Below are positions 22,032 through 35,146 of a stretch of DNA of 64,000 bases, piece by piece. Positions within the stretch are counted from its first letter, which is position 1. Each line of letters begins with the position of its first letter. Source of the DNA: Alviniconcha marisindica (Eukaryota; Mollusca; Gastropoda; Provannidae); contig JABMCL010001731.1 in assembly GCA_018857735.1 (NCBI GenBank), forward strand, positions 249,501 to 313,500, read 5' to 3'. The translations under genes were made by a program, and so were the position numbers. The notes under the pieces were generated by a model. The model had not been told where the DNA came from. It made no database searches and was given only the letters and a program-made list of their open reading frames with translations.

Positions 22032-23030
22032 ATGGGCAAGCATTCAAGGAAGCAGTGGCAAGAAGTGCGGGGTTCACAGTCCAACTCAAGTGTGTCGGAC
22101 AATTCGCTTTTGGACAGATCAAACGACACTTCAGTACTAAAAAGTGCAAGTAAGAAACAGAGGACTCAACAACCTGTAAGTACTCCACTTACACACAAAG
22201 ACATTCTTTCTCAGTTTGAATTTGTCCCGAGATTGATACCAGTAGCGGACGAAAAAAGGGCAGCAGAGGTGATACTGTTGATTGTTCAACAGTTTCTGTA
22301 TGAGTTATCTCCCCTGGCGCCACAGCCTCCCATGCCTCACAGCAGTTAACCCAACAGGTATGCTGAGATAGCAAAGGGGTTACAAATGAAGACCTTATGC
22401 TTAAACTGTGTGCAAAGGGTACCAAGATCTCCAAGCTAGTCCAGTCAGTTGAAGAACTACGTGCTGCAGGTGGACAATGAACAACTGAGAAAGGAGGTAG
22501 CCGAAGCAAAGAAGAGAGAAGAAAAGCTGAAGAGTGACCTGGCAGAAGTGACATAGTTCAGGAGCTGTGTGAGAGTCGAGGTGGCCGTCCTGGGCTGTCC
22601 GTCCTAACGAGCGTTCTGGTTTCCGTGGACGTAAAGCTATATTGAACCATGCTTCGGCATTGGTCTCAGCTTGTCCCTAATATGTCAACTGACATCTGAG
22701 GACATTAAGCAACGCTACCTACCTACCGGGCAGAAGTGAGGTTCACAGTGGGGCTTGCTGACCAATGGAGTGAAGAGCTTTCAACTACATATATATGGCA
22801 AAACAACATCAGGATCTACGGCATACAAGAACGTAACAGTGGCAACCCTGGGAATGCTGAGACCTTGGAGGAGAAGGTCCTGAGCCTCTTCAGGGACAAG
22901 CTCCAACTCAACATCAAGGAGGACATTGAAGCAGTGCATCGGCTGGGGAGGAAACAACAAAAGGGCACTCCTTGTGGGACATTGTGCATTTGTGTGAAGG
23001 AGAAAATTAGTCTGCCCAACTCCATGCAGT
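22032..23030 (+). pseudogene. LINE-3 ORF1
   Basis: Starts MGKHSRKQWQEVRGSQSNSS with a Ser/Asn/Gln-rich N-terminus, broken after about 105 residues. After the SINE at 22552-22728 it resumes with WQNNIRIYGIQERNSG and DIEAVHRLGRKQQKGTPCG, the RRM-like core of Tx1/L1 ORF1 proteins (QNNIRIYG, HRLG). Nucleic-acid chaperone role by family. Confidence 0.7.
22552..22728 (+). mobile_element. SINE with 11-bp target duplication
   Basis: 177 bp inserted in LINE-3 ORF1 between two copies of GGCAGAAGTGA (22541-22551 and 22729-22739). It contains TTTCCGTGGACGTAAAGC and ends GGACATTAAGCAACG plus a CTAC tetranucleotide tail, related to the SINE tail at 58264-58323. A tRNA-like head is not obvious. Confidence 0.8.
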
Positions 23031-23539
23031 CATAGCGGTAAACATCCAGTTAAACATGAACAAACTGTCCAGTTTGTTGTACCATGTTTTGCCTGAATTT
23101 TTTTTTATGCATATGTATTGTTATATATTTTGTACCATCGGTGAGGGAGAAGGAAAACTTGTACTGTTGCTTATGTATATCACCATGCTTTGATGTGGGA
23201 TGCCTCCTCATGAGGGAGATCAACACAAGCTGCCATTGTATGAAGGACATAGATTATGAAAGTAAAAGAAAGCTATGTGGTGTGCCTACTTCTAGGTTAT
23301 GTTCTGAACATGTTTACTGCAAAACGATGCCAGTTCTACCTGCTAGTATTGGATGGTTGTTGATTCAATATGCCGTTGTGGTTGGTGGTTGTGTATTTTT
23401 GAGCCAACACTTGGCCAGTGCTCTGACTATGGCGACTATCACTGCTATTATTAGTGTTAATGTCAATGTTATGAAGTTTGAATGGATACAGACATGGAGG
23501 CTACATGATAAAGGAGCTCTGTGATGTCAAACCGTGAAA

Positions 23540-26500
23540 CATTTAAAGTACTGACATTCAACTATAATGGGATTAGTGACCACAAAAAAAGGAAAGATGT
23601 TTCTGAGTACTTGACACAGCAAAAATCCAGTATTAATTATTATATTCTTACAAGAAAGACACTTAAAGTCTGAAACTGAGCATTCTGTCAGGTCAGACTG
23701 GGGTTTTAAGTGTTTCCTCTCAGGTGCAGAAACAAATAAAAATGGTGTGGCAGTGTTATTTAATAACACATTTGAACGTAAAGTGTTAAAGGTTGTTGGA
23801 GATCCCAATGGATGTTTTATACTAATGGATGCTGAGTTTATAAAAAAACAAAAAAAAAAACAACAACTTGTAAATGTAGCGCTGATAAACCAGATTTTTT
23901 TGACCGTCTTAGCCAGGAAATTGAACACATTCGGAACAAGCTTATTATTGCTGGTGGAGACTGGAATGTTTTGTTAAACACGAATATGGATGTGCGTAAT
24001 TATAAAAGTGTAAACTGCCCAAGAGCTAGAAGAAAGATCATACAGATGATGGAGAAACATGAGTTGGTTGATGTATGGCATGAGGTTTACCCTGAGAAAT
24101 GAAGGTACACATGGCGAAAATTTAACACAACTAAACAAGGTCATCTTGACTACTTTTTGATGTCTGAACAATTATTCCCAGAAATTCATGGAATTAAAAT
24201 ACATCCTAGCTATTGCTCTGATCATTCTATTGTGTCTAGAACTGAAAACAGAAGATAGGAAAAGAAGTAAACAGTACCGGAAATTTAACAACTTGCTATT
24301 AAAGGATAAACATTATATTATGATGATTAAACATTTAATACATGACTTGAAAAAACAGTATGCAGTGCCATATATAATTTTGATAACACTGATGATATTT
24401 TTTATGAAATGATTGAGTCAGATAAATGATCACTTGTTTTTTGAAGTGCTTCTCATGTAAATTCGTGGGAAAACTATCTCTTATGCAACTCACAAAGAGA
24501 GAGAGAGGAAACCTGGCTGGAAAAACAAATTACTGAGGAAATAAGAATACCTGAGAAAAACATCAATGCAAATAATGTAACACTTTTAGAAGAAAAGAAA
24601 ACTGAACTACAGGCTATTTGGAATAGATGACTGGAAGGCACGATAGTTGGATCAGGGGTAAAGTGGTTACAAGATGGTGAAAAAGCAAGTAGATATTTTT
24701 GTAACTTAGAAAACCGTAATTATACAAGTAAATCAATGTGTTTTATTCAATGAAATAATGGCGACATGGTTTTTGACCAAGAGGAAATAATAGAAGAAAC
24801 AAAGAATTTGTATGTGAATTTATACAGTCAACAGGAAACTATTAATGTTGACTTGAAAAGAGTAGCACCTAATGCCCCTTTGCTTACAATGTAAAATAGA
24901 GAGATAACTGAAGGACAGATAACTTATACTGAAGCATAAACAGCAGTATGTGCAATGAAAAACAACAAAAGTCCTGGGTCAGATGGTTATAAATCACAAT
25001 TTAAAAAAAATCAAAAAATCTTTAGAGACATTGGACATTTTCTGGTTCAGTCTATTAACTATGGATTTAAAAATAAACAAATGTCAGTAACTCAAAGACA
25101 AGGGATCATTACAAGCATTCCAAAGGAAAAACAGGAGACCTATATCGTTACTCAATACAGCCTACAAAATTGCTTCTTCATGTTACTGCAAATAGACTTA
25201 AGGTAATGCTGCCAGAAATTATTCATGAAGATCAAAAAGGATTTATGAAAGGAAGATACATTGGTGAAAATATCAGACTGTTATATGATGTACTGCAGTA
25301 TGCTGAAACAAAAAAATTGCCAGGTCCTACTACATATGGTCGATTTTGAGAAAGCATTCGAAAGTGTCTTGTGGACTTTTATTGAAAAAGCTTTGGACTT
25401 CTTTAACTTTGGTCCAGACATTAAACAGTGGGTTAAGACCTTTGACACAATTGCAAGCACTTGTGTTTTAGTCAATGGGCACTACTCCAGTCAGTTTAAT
25501 ATAGGCAGAGGGGTCAGACAGGGTGATCCACTGTCTCCCTATTTATACTTGATCTGTGTGGAAGTGTTGTCAATAATGATTTGGGGGAGAAAAAAAAAAA
25601 AAAAGGAAAGGTATGAACATAAATAACAAAGAAGTTCTGTGACAATTTGCAGATGGCACTACACTCTGTTTGGATGGTAGTGAAGAATCGTTGTATGAAA
25701 GTATACAGACACTTAAAAAATATGCCCTTATTTTTTGGATTGAAAATCAATGATGAAAAGACCCAGGTAGTATGGACTGGTAGCAGAAAAAAGTCACAGT
25801 TTTTTTTTTTTAAGGAATATGAATTTCTGCTGGGATCCTGGTATTTTTTACATAGTCCTATATATTAAATTCTCAAACAGATCATTTCAATTACTATGAA
25901 GGAAAACTGGCAGAAATTAAGAAGATTTTAAACACATGGAGCAAACACCAGATTACTCCCCGGGGAAAGATTACTGTGATTAAAACCTTGGCACTGTCAA
26001 GATTAATATACCTATTTGTTAACCTTCCTGACCCTCCTTACGACTTCTTGCATGAACTCAATACACTATTATTTCAGTTCCTGTGGGATAGAAAGCAGAG
26101 TAAGATTGGGAGGAAGATTGTCTGCCAGTCATACCAGTAAGGAGCACTAGGGATGGTGGATGTTTTTACAGTCTTGTCATGTATGAAGATGGGTTGGCTG
26201 AGGAGACTGATGTTGGGAGGTTCTAGTTTTGGTGATACAGTGTTTAAATTTGTCCTTGACTTGAAGAAGCTAAAACTGTTGGGTGGTGAATTTGCAAATG
26301 TGCCTATGTAACGGATATATATGTGACCCTTTCTGAAAGGATGTTCTAAAGCACTACAAGAAACTGTGTACAAAATGTTTACCAGAAAATAGTCATGATT
26401 TTGTGTCAGAATGCATATATCACTATTACCCGTGGCTCTGTCAGTTTTTAATACCAGTCATTTGAAGATCTAAACTGGAAGAACATATTCCAAAAATGTT

Positions 26501-26600
26501 TTAAAATCACTACTGACATTCAGCTGCGATGGTTTCAGACTTGTGCACAGAATTTCTATTTTTGTGTAACTTTCATTTTGAAAACATAGAAAACAACTCC
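23540..26600 (+). pseudogene. LINE-3 ORF2 endonuclease and reverse transcriptase
   Basis: The endonuclease begins KVLTFNYNGI (23550) and includes LIIAGGDWNVLLNTNMDVRN (23945), HLDYFLMSEQLFPEIHGIK and YCSDHSIV (24215), as in Tx1-type elements. The RT has MKNNKSPGSDGYKSQFKK (24955), MVDFEKAFESVLWTF (25333) and FNIGRGVRQGDPLSPYLYL (25496). The expected FADD box near 25650 reads FADGTT in one frame (c-a-g-a-t-g-g), so a catalytic Asp is lost. More than ten stops or frameshifts. Confidence 0.75.
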
Positions 26601-26604
26601 AGAA

Positions 26605-29162
26605 AACTAGACGATATCAATAAACATGTTTAACCTAACCCAGTCTGTTTCTGAACCTACTCACAACCAAGGCCATCTGCTTGACTTAATGTTTTCCAAA
26701 CAAAGTGATAACATCCTCATTTCTATAAAACTGCACCATAGACTAACATCTGACCACACAGCCATCTTGTGCAAACTTGATGTATCTGTACCTGTACAAA
26801 AACCTGAAACTTTCTCGTACCGATGCCTCAAAAAGATTGAGACCGGCGCCTTTAAACAAGATCTCTCCCACACTGTCTCACAAACCAGTTCTATCAGTGA
26901 CTACAATAACCATCTTTGTTCTGTCCTCGACAAGCACTCCCCACTCTGCTGTTTCACAGTCCTTACAAGGAAGCCGATGCCCTGGTTCAGCAGTATCGCA
27001 GAGCAGTTCTGTGAGCTGAAACGGGAGCATTGGCAGGCGGAGAGATGATGGCTCAAATCTAAGCTCACTGTCCACAAACAAATCTACAACTCCATTATAC
27101 AGAAAATAACAAACCCTGTAGATAAAGCCAAACAAGCCTACTACTCTGCCAAAATTCAGTCCAGCACAACTTCTGAACAGCTCTTTCAGAACTTCAACAC
27201 CATTCTTGGAAAAAAACATTTCTTCACCTTTCCTTCAATGTTTGACTCTGACGACCTCCCAAATGTCTTTTCTGATTACTTCATTGAAAAAATCCACATC
27301 CTCAGAAACAATTTTCCTCCTCCAAATCCAACTGCTTGCCCCGACACTTCTTTCACTGGAAATCCCTTGCTAACTTTTGAGCCTGTCACTGATGAATTTG
27401 TTTTAAAATAATCAACAGTCCACCTGCCAAGTCTTGTGAACTCGATCTCATTCCCACCACGCTTCTTTATGACAACCTTGACATCCTCTTGCCAACCATC
27501 ATGAACATCATCAACACCTCTCTTACCACTGGCATTGTACCAGGCGATGTGAAGACTGCCATCATCAAACCTCTTTTAAAAAAGCCATCACTTGACAAAA
27601 ATCTTTTGAAAAACTACTGCCCTATTTCTAACCTTCCATTTCTGTCCAAAATCCTTGAAAAAGTCATTCTCCACAAACTTCTCTCCCATCTCCAAGAAAA
27701 CAACCTCAGCAACCCCTTTCAGTCAGCTTGTCAAGCAGGACACAGCACAGAGACTGTTTTGTTACGTGTTGTAAATGATATTCTCTCCGCTCTGGACAAT
27801 GACAACATTTCTGTTCTTCTTTTGTTGGATCTTTCTGCTGCTTTTGAAACTATTGACCACCAAATTCTCCTCTCCTACCTGAACTCTGTTTTGGGCATTC
27901 AGTCTACGGCACTCCAATGGTTTCAGTCATATTTCTCAGACAGATATCAGTCCACTTCTTCAATAACTCATCTTCCTCACCATCACAGCTCATGTACGGT
28001 GTGCCTCAGGGCACAGTACTGGGGCCCATTCTCTTTGTCCTGTACACTACACCTCTCTCCGATATCATAGCTAATCACACTGTAGATCATCAGCTTTTTG
28101 TGGATGATACACAGCTCCAGAAATCTGCTCCTCTCAGTGAAGTTACCAACCTCACCAAAGAACTCAATGGAGTCAATGAACTCAATGTCACAGATGACGT
28201 AAAAACATGGATGACCAAAAATCAGCTCAAACTTAACAACAACAAAACAAAAGCCCTTCTCTTTCCATTTTTATCTTCCTTGATACCGTCCACCATTTCC
28301 CTCCCTGACTCGATTACTCTTGGCTCTCACAACATCCCCTTCTCTGATTCTGCCAGGAACCTTGAAGTCATTCTTGACTCAAACCTGTCCATGAAAAAGC
28401 ATGTCATAAATATCTGTCAAACTGCTTATTTTGAGTTTAAACACATCAGTTCGGTCCGCAGGTTTCTCACTGAAGATGCAGCCAAGACTGTTGTTACTTC
28501 CTATATTCTCTCATGGCTTGACTACTACAACTGTCTCCTCATGGGTACACCTAATTATGTCATCCAGCCTCTCCAGATAATTCAAAACTTTGCTGCAAGA
28601 CTCATTCTCTTGGCACCCTGCCGCCACCACTCAAAGCCTCTCCTGGAAAAACTGCACTGGCTTCCCATTTCAGAACATACTAAATATGAAGTCGCTTGTA
28701 TGTGTTTCAGAGCTGTAAATGGTTCTGGTCCTGCTTACCTTTCTGAACTGCTACATGTCTACATTCCGTCTCGTACGCTATGCTCTTCTTCAGACACCCA
28801 CATGCTGAAAGTCCAGCAATACAAATGCAAGTCATGGTTTTTGCGCTTTTTCTTGCTTTGGGCCCCACATTTGGAATTCACTTCCACAAGACCTTGGACA
28901 CTACTCAACCCTGTCATCTTTTGAAGCCAAACTGAAAACCTTCCTCTTCTCACAGTATTTCCACCCCAACTAATATCAATACCCAGTTCTGCTACAGTCA
29001 TTGTGTGTGTGTGTGTGCATGCGTGTTTCCATATACCTTACATAAATTGTTTTGGTAGGACTGTGCTCTAAGTGTGTATATTGTATTTAGGTTAATATGT
29101 ATCATGTGAGTACTCAGGGCGTTGATAAGCGCAAGATAAATGTACATTATTATTATTATTTC
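26605..29162 (+). mobile_element. LINE-4: CR1/L2-like non-LTR retrotransposon
   Basis: 5'-truncated in the endonuclease (LTSDHTAILCKL at about 26740), with the RT at 27489-28924, a C-terminal LHWLPISEHTKYEVACMCF region and a 3' end GCGTTGATAAGCGCAAGATA followed by (ATT)n at 29150. Microsatellite-like short tails are typical of CR1/L2 elements. The same family occurs inverted at 57.8-59.9 kb and decayed at 36.7-37.5 kb. Confidence 0.85.
27489..28924 (+). pseudogene. LINE-4 reverse transcriptase
   Basis: Two long frames overlap with a frameshift near 27920-27960. The first has LKNYCPISNLPFLSKILEK, SACQAGHSTETVLLRVVND and LLLLDLSAAFETIDHQILL (first catalytic Asp). The second has YGVPQGTVLGPILFVLYTTP and HQLFVDDTQL, the F-x-DD box with Val for Ala. 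It continues through the thumb (SDSARNLEVILDSNLSMKKH) and the conserved LQIIQNFAARLILLAP tail; the 335-codon frame (27917-28924) is the longest open frame of any mobile element here. One of the younger copies in the window. Confidence 0.85.
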
Positions 29163-30270
29163 CCTAGATCTGTTCTATTTTGTCAACCTCACCAGCGGTT
29201 GTTCACTCATTCCAAGTTAAATATAACCTAACACACTTTTCTCTAAACCCTGTATATAAACAGATGGGCCATCTTCATTACAAAGCACTCCACAGGTGTA
29301 TATTGATATATAATTATGTGTGCCTGTAGGTATGGATGGATGTATGTCACTATATGTGTAATATTATTATTAGCTGCAGCTGCACATAGCTGCCTAGTGT
29401 GGTTCTACTCTGCAATACTTATGTTTGTTCTTGTGACTTGTATCTTCTCCCTCTCAGGTTCTTTTCCTTTTTTTCTTTCTTTCTTTAGCCCCTCACCCCA
29501 CCCCCTTCCAAATTAAAAAGACAACAAAAAACAACCACCACCAAACAATCAAAGGCCTCAATGTAGACCAGAATTTAAGGGCACAGAAATTACCTCCCCC
29601 TGCATGTGACTGTAAATATGTACCGTTGTACACTTTTGTACAGAAAATTACATGACTGTCCTACGTTGCTAAATATATATTTAAATAATTACTGAAGCCT
29701 TATTTTGGAATGATTTGAAGATTATCTATTAATATTTTGAAGTTTGAAGCACAGGCACCCACACATGCATACCTACAATAATACATGTATTGCCAATCAA
29801 ATTTCAAGCTGGATACTATTTGTTCTAGCACATATAATTATACAGTTAATACTTAAGATATGTCAAGAATTGGATCCTGCTCAGCTTGTCAGATAGGAAA
29901 TGCTTTATAAACCTGTAATGATGTAAAGGAGTGTGAAAGAGAGTGAAAAGTATATTGTAATGGATGGATGCATGTTTCTGAATAAATGCGCCCCCCCCCC
30001 TCCCCCCAAAGAAGAAGAAGAACAGCAACAAATGCATGCATGTGTGGATAAATGGGTACTTTTGTGACTATTACCTGAGGTAGAAAGGCATGCGGTTAGC
30101 TCATTATTTATTTTTGACATATTAACTGATGGGTAGGTCTGTGGGCTAGGAGACAATAGCCTGAATGGGCATGTATATGGTGCACAGTTGTATTTAATAA
30201 ATGGGCAACTTTGTGGGTCTTGAGACCATACAGGAGGACGTTACTGAACAGGTTTATTTCTGAGCAGGTG
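29163..30270. other. Stretch without recognisable gene
   Basis: AT-rich; might include the 3' end of LINE-3 pushed right by LINE-4, but I cannot show this. Short C-run at 29991-30007. Confidence 0.4.
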
Positions 30271-30275
30271 TGATC

Positions 30276-30311
30276 GGGGGGGGGGGGGCTGCTCATCAGC
30301 CCCCCCCCCCC
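30276..30311. repeat. G-run/C-run hairpin
   Basis: Thirteen G then CTG, a CTCAT loop, CAG, then twelve C: a 15-bp perfect stem. About 410 bp left of INTS14 exon 5. Confidence 0.85.
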
Positions 30312-30700
30312 TCCCCCCCCACAAAGCAAATCCAATTTTTGGCCCACAGACTGCAGAAGGGTTAGCAAAAATCTGATCCTGGTGGGGACCATTATAATGT
30401 TGGTTGCCTAGGTCAGAAATGTGTTTTGCTATGGAAATAGCTCATGAGAGACCACCTGCATAGCCCAATACTCACAAAAGAAAACCACCATCTATGTGGT
30501 AGACTCCGTTAGCATGGGGGGACACTCTTAGCTGACACACCCAGCAAGCCTGACACCAATTATTATATAAATCCACTTTTGTTTATCAAGTAAAACAACA
30601 ACTACAACATCAAAACATCTGAATGATAGTAAATAAAAAAAACATTGTCTGGAAGCCTCTACTGTCAAATGAAACCAAGCATCCAAATGCTGCTGCGTAC

Positions 30701-30867
30701 CTTCAACACCATTGTTCTCTGACCTAACACTGCGTTCTCGAGTTGATGTGGGCAGAATGAGATGTCGGGACAGTGTTGGAGGGCTGGCTACCTCAGCAAT
30801 GTCCAGAAAACCCACCACATCCAGCATGTTGGACATCTTGCAGTGAACATACTGGAACTCTAGTTCC
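30701..30867 (-). CDS. INTS14: INTS14 coding exon 5
   Basis: 167 bp. It opens with one base completing Arg, then 55 codons and one base (phase 1 out). The acceptor is TTGTGTTTCAG and the donor AAG/GTACGC. The peptide includes MLDVVGFLDIAEVASPPTLS then RHLILPTS, matching the human beta-barrel entry (IVGFIDIADISSPPVLSRHLVLP). The Ser/Arg/Glu-rich end corresponds to the variable acidic loop of the family. It is followed by the longest intron, about 22.4 kb, which holds four LINEs. Confidence 0.94.
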
Positions 30868-31299
30868 CTGAAACACAATTGAAACATACATGCACTGAAT
30901 ACAACACAGTTTTGTTGAATATGAACTTCCAGTTTGGACACTGAAAAGAATTTGGACACTCTTCCATTTTTCTGTAAAAAACAAAATCCCTAAAATGTGT
31001 GTCAAATGAATATAAGTAAGTATCCATTTACACTCCTACAGTAAATACAGGACTGCTCTTAAAAATGTAAACAAGGTTTTGTCACCTGGATGGCAAAAGC
31101 CCCCTCCACCCATTCTCCTCATTATGTGCACAGTTATAGTGTCAGTACATGCTAAATTCTTGCCAGTGAAAAAAAAAGGTGATTGGTTCCATATGGCACA
31201 CCCCATCAAAGCAATTTTACAGGAACTCATCAGACAGTTAGCTTCTTATACACTTTCGATGTAGTAGTGCAGCATAACTATGGAACACAAAAAACAAGT

Positions 31300-31760
31300 C
31301 AGTAATTGGATTTTAACATCCCATCAACCACACAGGGTCACCTCAGGACAATCAAACTGTCATCACAAATGAACATTTCAAAACTCTCCTCACAGTCACA
31401 TACATATCTGCAAATCCTTTCTCAAGTCAAATCCACAAAAGTTAATCCATACACAAATACAAAACAGACATACACAAACATCAAAATTATCTGATTCATT
31501 TTGAGCACCTCATCTCGAGATGAGCCCAAAGCACTTCACAATGACTACCTATTGTCTGCTTCCAAGCAGACCCACAGTGCTGTAGTGGTATGTGAATGAG
31601 TGACTGTAGCAAAGCAATCTTTTCAAGAGTTAGTCCCTTCAATATTGCCTCTGTTAAAAAAGCAATGCTGGTATAATTGACCATCTAATTATCAATACCA
31701 GATTAAAGAAAACTAAATTAAAAAAAAGGTTATATCAATGAATAATGGCAAATGCCAATT
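31300..31760 (+). repeat. Dispersed repeat R2, copy 1
   Basis: Starts GTCAGTAATTGGATTTTAAC and contains CACACAGGGTCACCTCAGGA; related to copies at 57 kb and 61 kb, matching the 61-kb copy as far as TAATGGCAAA. Confidence 0.75.
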
Positions 31761-31769
31761 GACCTTTCA

Positions 31770-31934
31770 CTGTGATCTTTTAGTTTTACCGTCAACACAA
31801 TCCAGTCTTTTCACAAGACACTGGCTAACAGTGATGTCTCTTTAAATTTGGGTCCAAACCAGTGGCTTCCTGCAAAGACTGCTTCAATTCAGGAATAGAA
31901 GGTATGAGCATAAGTAAGATGATAGGAGAGAGAG

Positions 31935-31968
<34 letters not shown>

Positions 31969-34690
31969 ATGCATGCAAGTGTGGGCATGGATGAGTGAAA
32001 GCCTTATAATGATGCTCTGATACACATTTTGGGGGGAATAGATACTGTATAATTCTACACATTGTGATGATTTATTTTAGGTTGTTTGTTTGTTATTGGT
32101 TTTAGGTTTTAAAAAAATTATGTGTAAAATGACACTGTAATTTTACATAATGGGATGAAGAAAGTATTCTATATTCTGAAAAAGGCAGCTTATATTCCTC
32201 TTTATTTTTAGAAGTCCAGGCCTTTTTTTTCTCTCTTTTTTTTTAAAAATCAAATAATTTTAACCCTTTGAAAATCAGAATAATAATTTCTGTTGAACAA
32301 TTTTTAGAAAGATTTGTGGTTATTAGTTCTGGAACTTGCTTTTTGTTAGTAACAGGAGTATGGTTAACCTATAAATGGTTAAACAAATTAAGACCACCCT
32401 TACCCTTCATCTTTTTAATGGCTTTCCAGACCTTCTGTGTTAACATTTTAGAGTTTAGTTTAGAAAAACAATTTTGCCACTAATTCTTTACAATAACAGT
32501 ATGATGAGCTTTGGACCTTAACTGTTTAAAATTCTGAATGTTGGTTAACATGGGTTGTGATTTTTTTCTCTTTTTTTCTTCTTGCAGTTATCATCACACT
32601 TAGTCCCCACCACCACGAGTCCAACAAGGTGATGTACATAAGCAGCAGTACTCCAGCAAGTGTACACCAGGGCTCTAAGTGTAATATACTCAGGTGATTT
32701 TAAAAAAGAAGAAGTTTAGTTCTGTCCGCTCAGACACTGCTTTCTCATCAAGATTAGGGCAAAACAAACCAGCCAACTGACTGGGTTGGACCAACCCAAT
32801 CATCCATGTAGGAGAAGTCTGGGCCAAAGAAGTGTGTTGGATCCTGCAGATCGTAGTCTGTAGGTCCCCTACAGCCAACACAGGATGAGAAGATGACCAC
32901 AGAGAATTAAGAAGTATAAAAGGAAGAGTTGTGAAAGGTCGGTTAGACAGAAATCAGCTGCAAGAAAGGAGCTGAAAATGGAGGCATCAAGGGAATTAGT
33001 TTTAGAATAAAACAGAGGTGAAAGGACTGGTAGACAGAAACTAGACAGAAGAAATGAGTGAAAGGGGTGAAGCAATGATGCACATTTGGAGGATTTCATG
33101 TACCTTCTGATTACATGCCAGGTGACAGTTACCACAGGTAATTCATATGTCTGTTGTTATGTAAGTCATGTTGGTCACGCACTATTTATTCCCTTTGATG
33201 CTGTCTTTTCATAGCCTTAAATGCTTAGCTTACAATCATGAATTATAGCACCTTAATTTCTACCTTCAGAGTTCACTTGACATCATTTTTCTTAATCCTC
33301 TTTCCATTTTTCATGCAGTGGGATACTGCAGGGGCAAAAACTTTTTTATATATATATGAGCCAGTGACAAAAGGTCGTACAAACAAATGGGACAATGCAC
33401 TCAAAATTTCAACTCAGAAATTTAACTAAAATTTCTGAATTTAATGAAAGAACAAATAATTACTTTTTTTTTTAAACACAAAAAAAAGATAGAAAAGATA
33501 ACTGAGACCAAACTCATTAAGTGCACATGACGTTTTCCCAGCTGCCCTAATATGGTGCTTACACTCGTTATTCTGTTGTATGTATCTTTAGAAAACAAAC
33601 AATCCAACAAAGCAAACATCAAAACACACTGAGGATGTACATGTTAGTTTATTATCAATTTAATACTTGTAGTGCTCTGTATCACCTTTTGTCATTGGCT
33701 CATACACTTTCAGTGGATTTATATACTTTATATTTACTTGCATGCCATGTGGGAGTTACCATACCCAAGTCAGGGCTCTGGTGCAATATTCCTCGTTATG
33801 CACTTGTCTTTTGAGCAGTAAATCGGCCTTTTCTCGAGAGAAAATGCACAGTTCTTTTTAAAAGTTTATGAAACCATTTAATAATATACAAATGATAGAG
33901 CTTTGATCTTTTTTGCTTTGTGAATGCATAACTGATGTGTTCCAATCAAAGTGCTGCATGCCCTTTTGATTTAAAAAGGAACTTGGTAGAAAGATCAAAG
34001 CTGGTTGAGATTAGGAGTGACAATTTGCAAAAGACATTCAACCAGTGTCTACATGGCCACTGAGAGCAGCTGGAAAATGATAATTAATAAGTTAATAATA
34101 ATGAAAACCTCTTAGAGAGTCTTAGGTGCTATAAACTTCAACAGGCACGATACAATGAATTATTCAGACGAAAACACACACAATCATCATACCAATAGTC
34201 AGTCCACATTTACATTCAACCTCAACAAACCATAGTAGTCGTTCCATCAGACATATATCTACAGGACATCCACAACACATGTCAAAGCACATGATCACTC
34301 AATACCTACATAATCATATTCAACACAGCTCACATAGCTACAGGCAGCAGTAGCCTTATAGTTTACTCAAAACACAGAATAATTTTAGTTTAACACTGAC
34401 TGAGGTGGGGATAATAAAACACAACAGAACACACAGAACACGCATTAATGATAATAATAAAGAGGAAAGACAGATTATACACAGAACCTTTCAGCACAAT
34501 TTGTCACTGCATGGTGACAAAATGTTCTGGGGTGGCAAAACATCAAGTCTGACATGTCACATTCAATCCTCTCACACTGTCCAAACTGCGTTAAAAACTC
34601 ACCTCTACAAACAATACATGTTTCTTCAAATTCTGCCTTCTTACTTCCCTCCCCTATTTACCCTCCCTCACCCCTCATTACATTCCTTCT
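31770..34690. other. Stretch without recognisable gene
   Basis: Contains a GT microsatellite (31937-31967) and, at about 34440-34620, a decayed plus-strand LINE C-terminus ending in TALKTHLYKQY. Otherwise AT-rich unique-looking intron 5 to exon 4 sequence (INTS14 intron 4) with nothing I can support. Confidence 0.5.
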
Positions 34691-34699
34691 GTATGCCCC

Positions 34700-34700
<1 letters not shown>

Positions 34701-34762
<62 letters not shown>

Positions 34763-34766
34763 GAGA

Positions 34767-34797
<31 letters not shown>

Positions 34798-34798
34798 A
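34701..34798. repeat. Compound (GT)n(GA)n(G)n microsatellite
   Basis: About 10 bp GT, 50 bp GA, then a near-pure G run of about 28. Polypurine on one strand. Confidence 0.95.
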
Positions 34799-34812
34799 AT
34801 GACAATAGCCAT

Positions 34813-35146
34813 GTCCTTGCTAAACATTATGAGCTTCTTCCATCTGGTAGACAATCACATACATAAATCAAATACATGGAGGGTGGACAGCAACAAAGGT
34901 TTGTTCTGCAGTCAATAGCATTTCTGAACAGATAAATCTGTTCAAACGTCAGAGCAGTGTGTGTGTGTGTGTGTGTCTGTGTGTGAATTACGTTAATTAC
35001 TAGTTTGTTTATTATGTAACTTTTGTATTTTCAATAACTGTTCTTTGAGTTTTAAAATATAAAATATTTGTTATTGTGTACTGTGATGTGGTTAATATTC
35101 AGCCACGTTTTAATTTCTGTGATGAGATAATAATCTTGAATCTTGA
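34813..35146. repeat. Dispersed repeat R1, copy 2
   Basis: Matches 1-350 from TTGCTAAACATTA to TAATCTTGAATCTTGAA with scattered changes and a shorter GT tract. Confidence 0.75.

Larger units (their letters stand above)
22032..26600 (+). mobile_element. LINE-3: Tx1/L1-like non-LTR retrotransposon
   Basis: Plus-strand element, head to head with LINE-2: the two 5' ends face each other around 21.85-22.03 kb. It has an ORF1, an endonuclease and RT of the L1/Tx1 group, all with many stops, and ends abruptly near 26590 where a CR1/L2-like LINE starts. A SINE interrupts ORF1. Confidence 0.75.

Noticed and set aside
23084..23524. 146-codon plus-strand open frame with a hydrophobic start
   Set aside because: Falls in the spacer between LINE-3 ORF1 and ORF2, with no family similarity; probably chance.
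26428..26465. Short match to the end of the LINE-6 reading frame (GGCTCTGTCAGTTTTTAAT)
   Set aside because: Only about 30 bp, without target duplications; may be a patch of filler DNA but too short to call.
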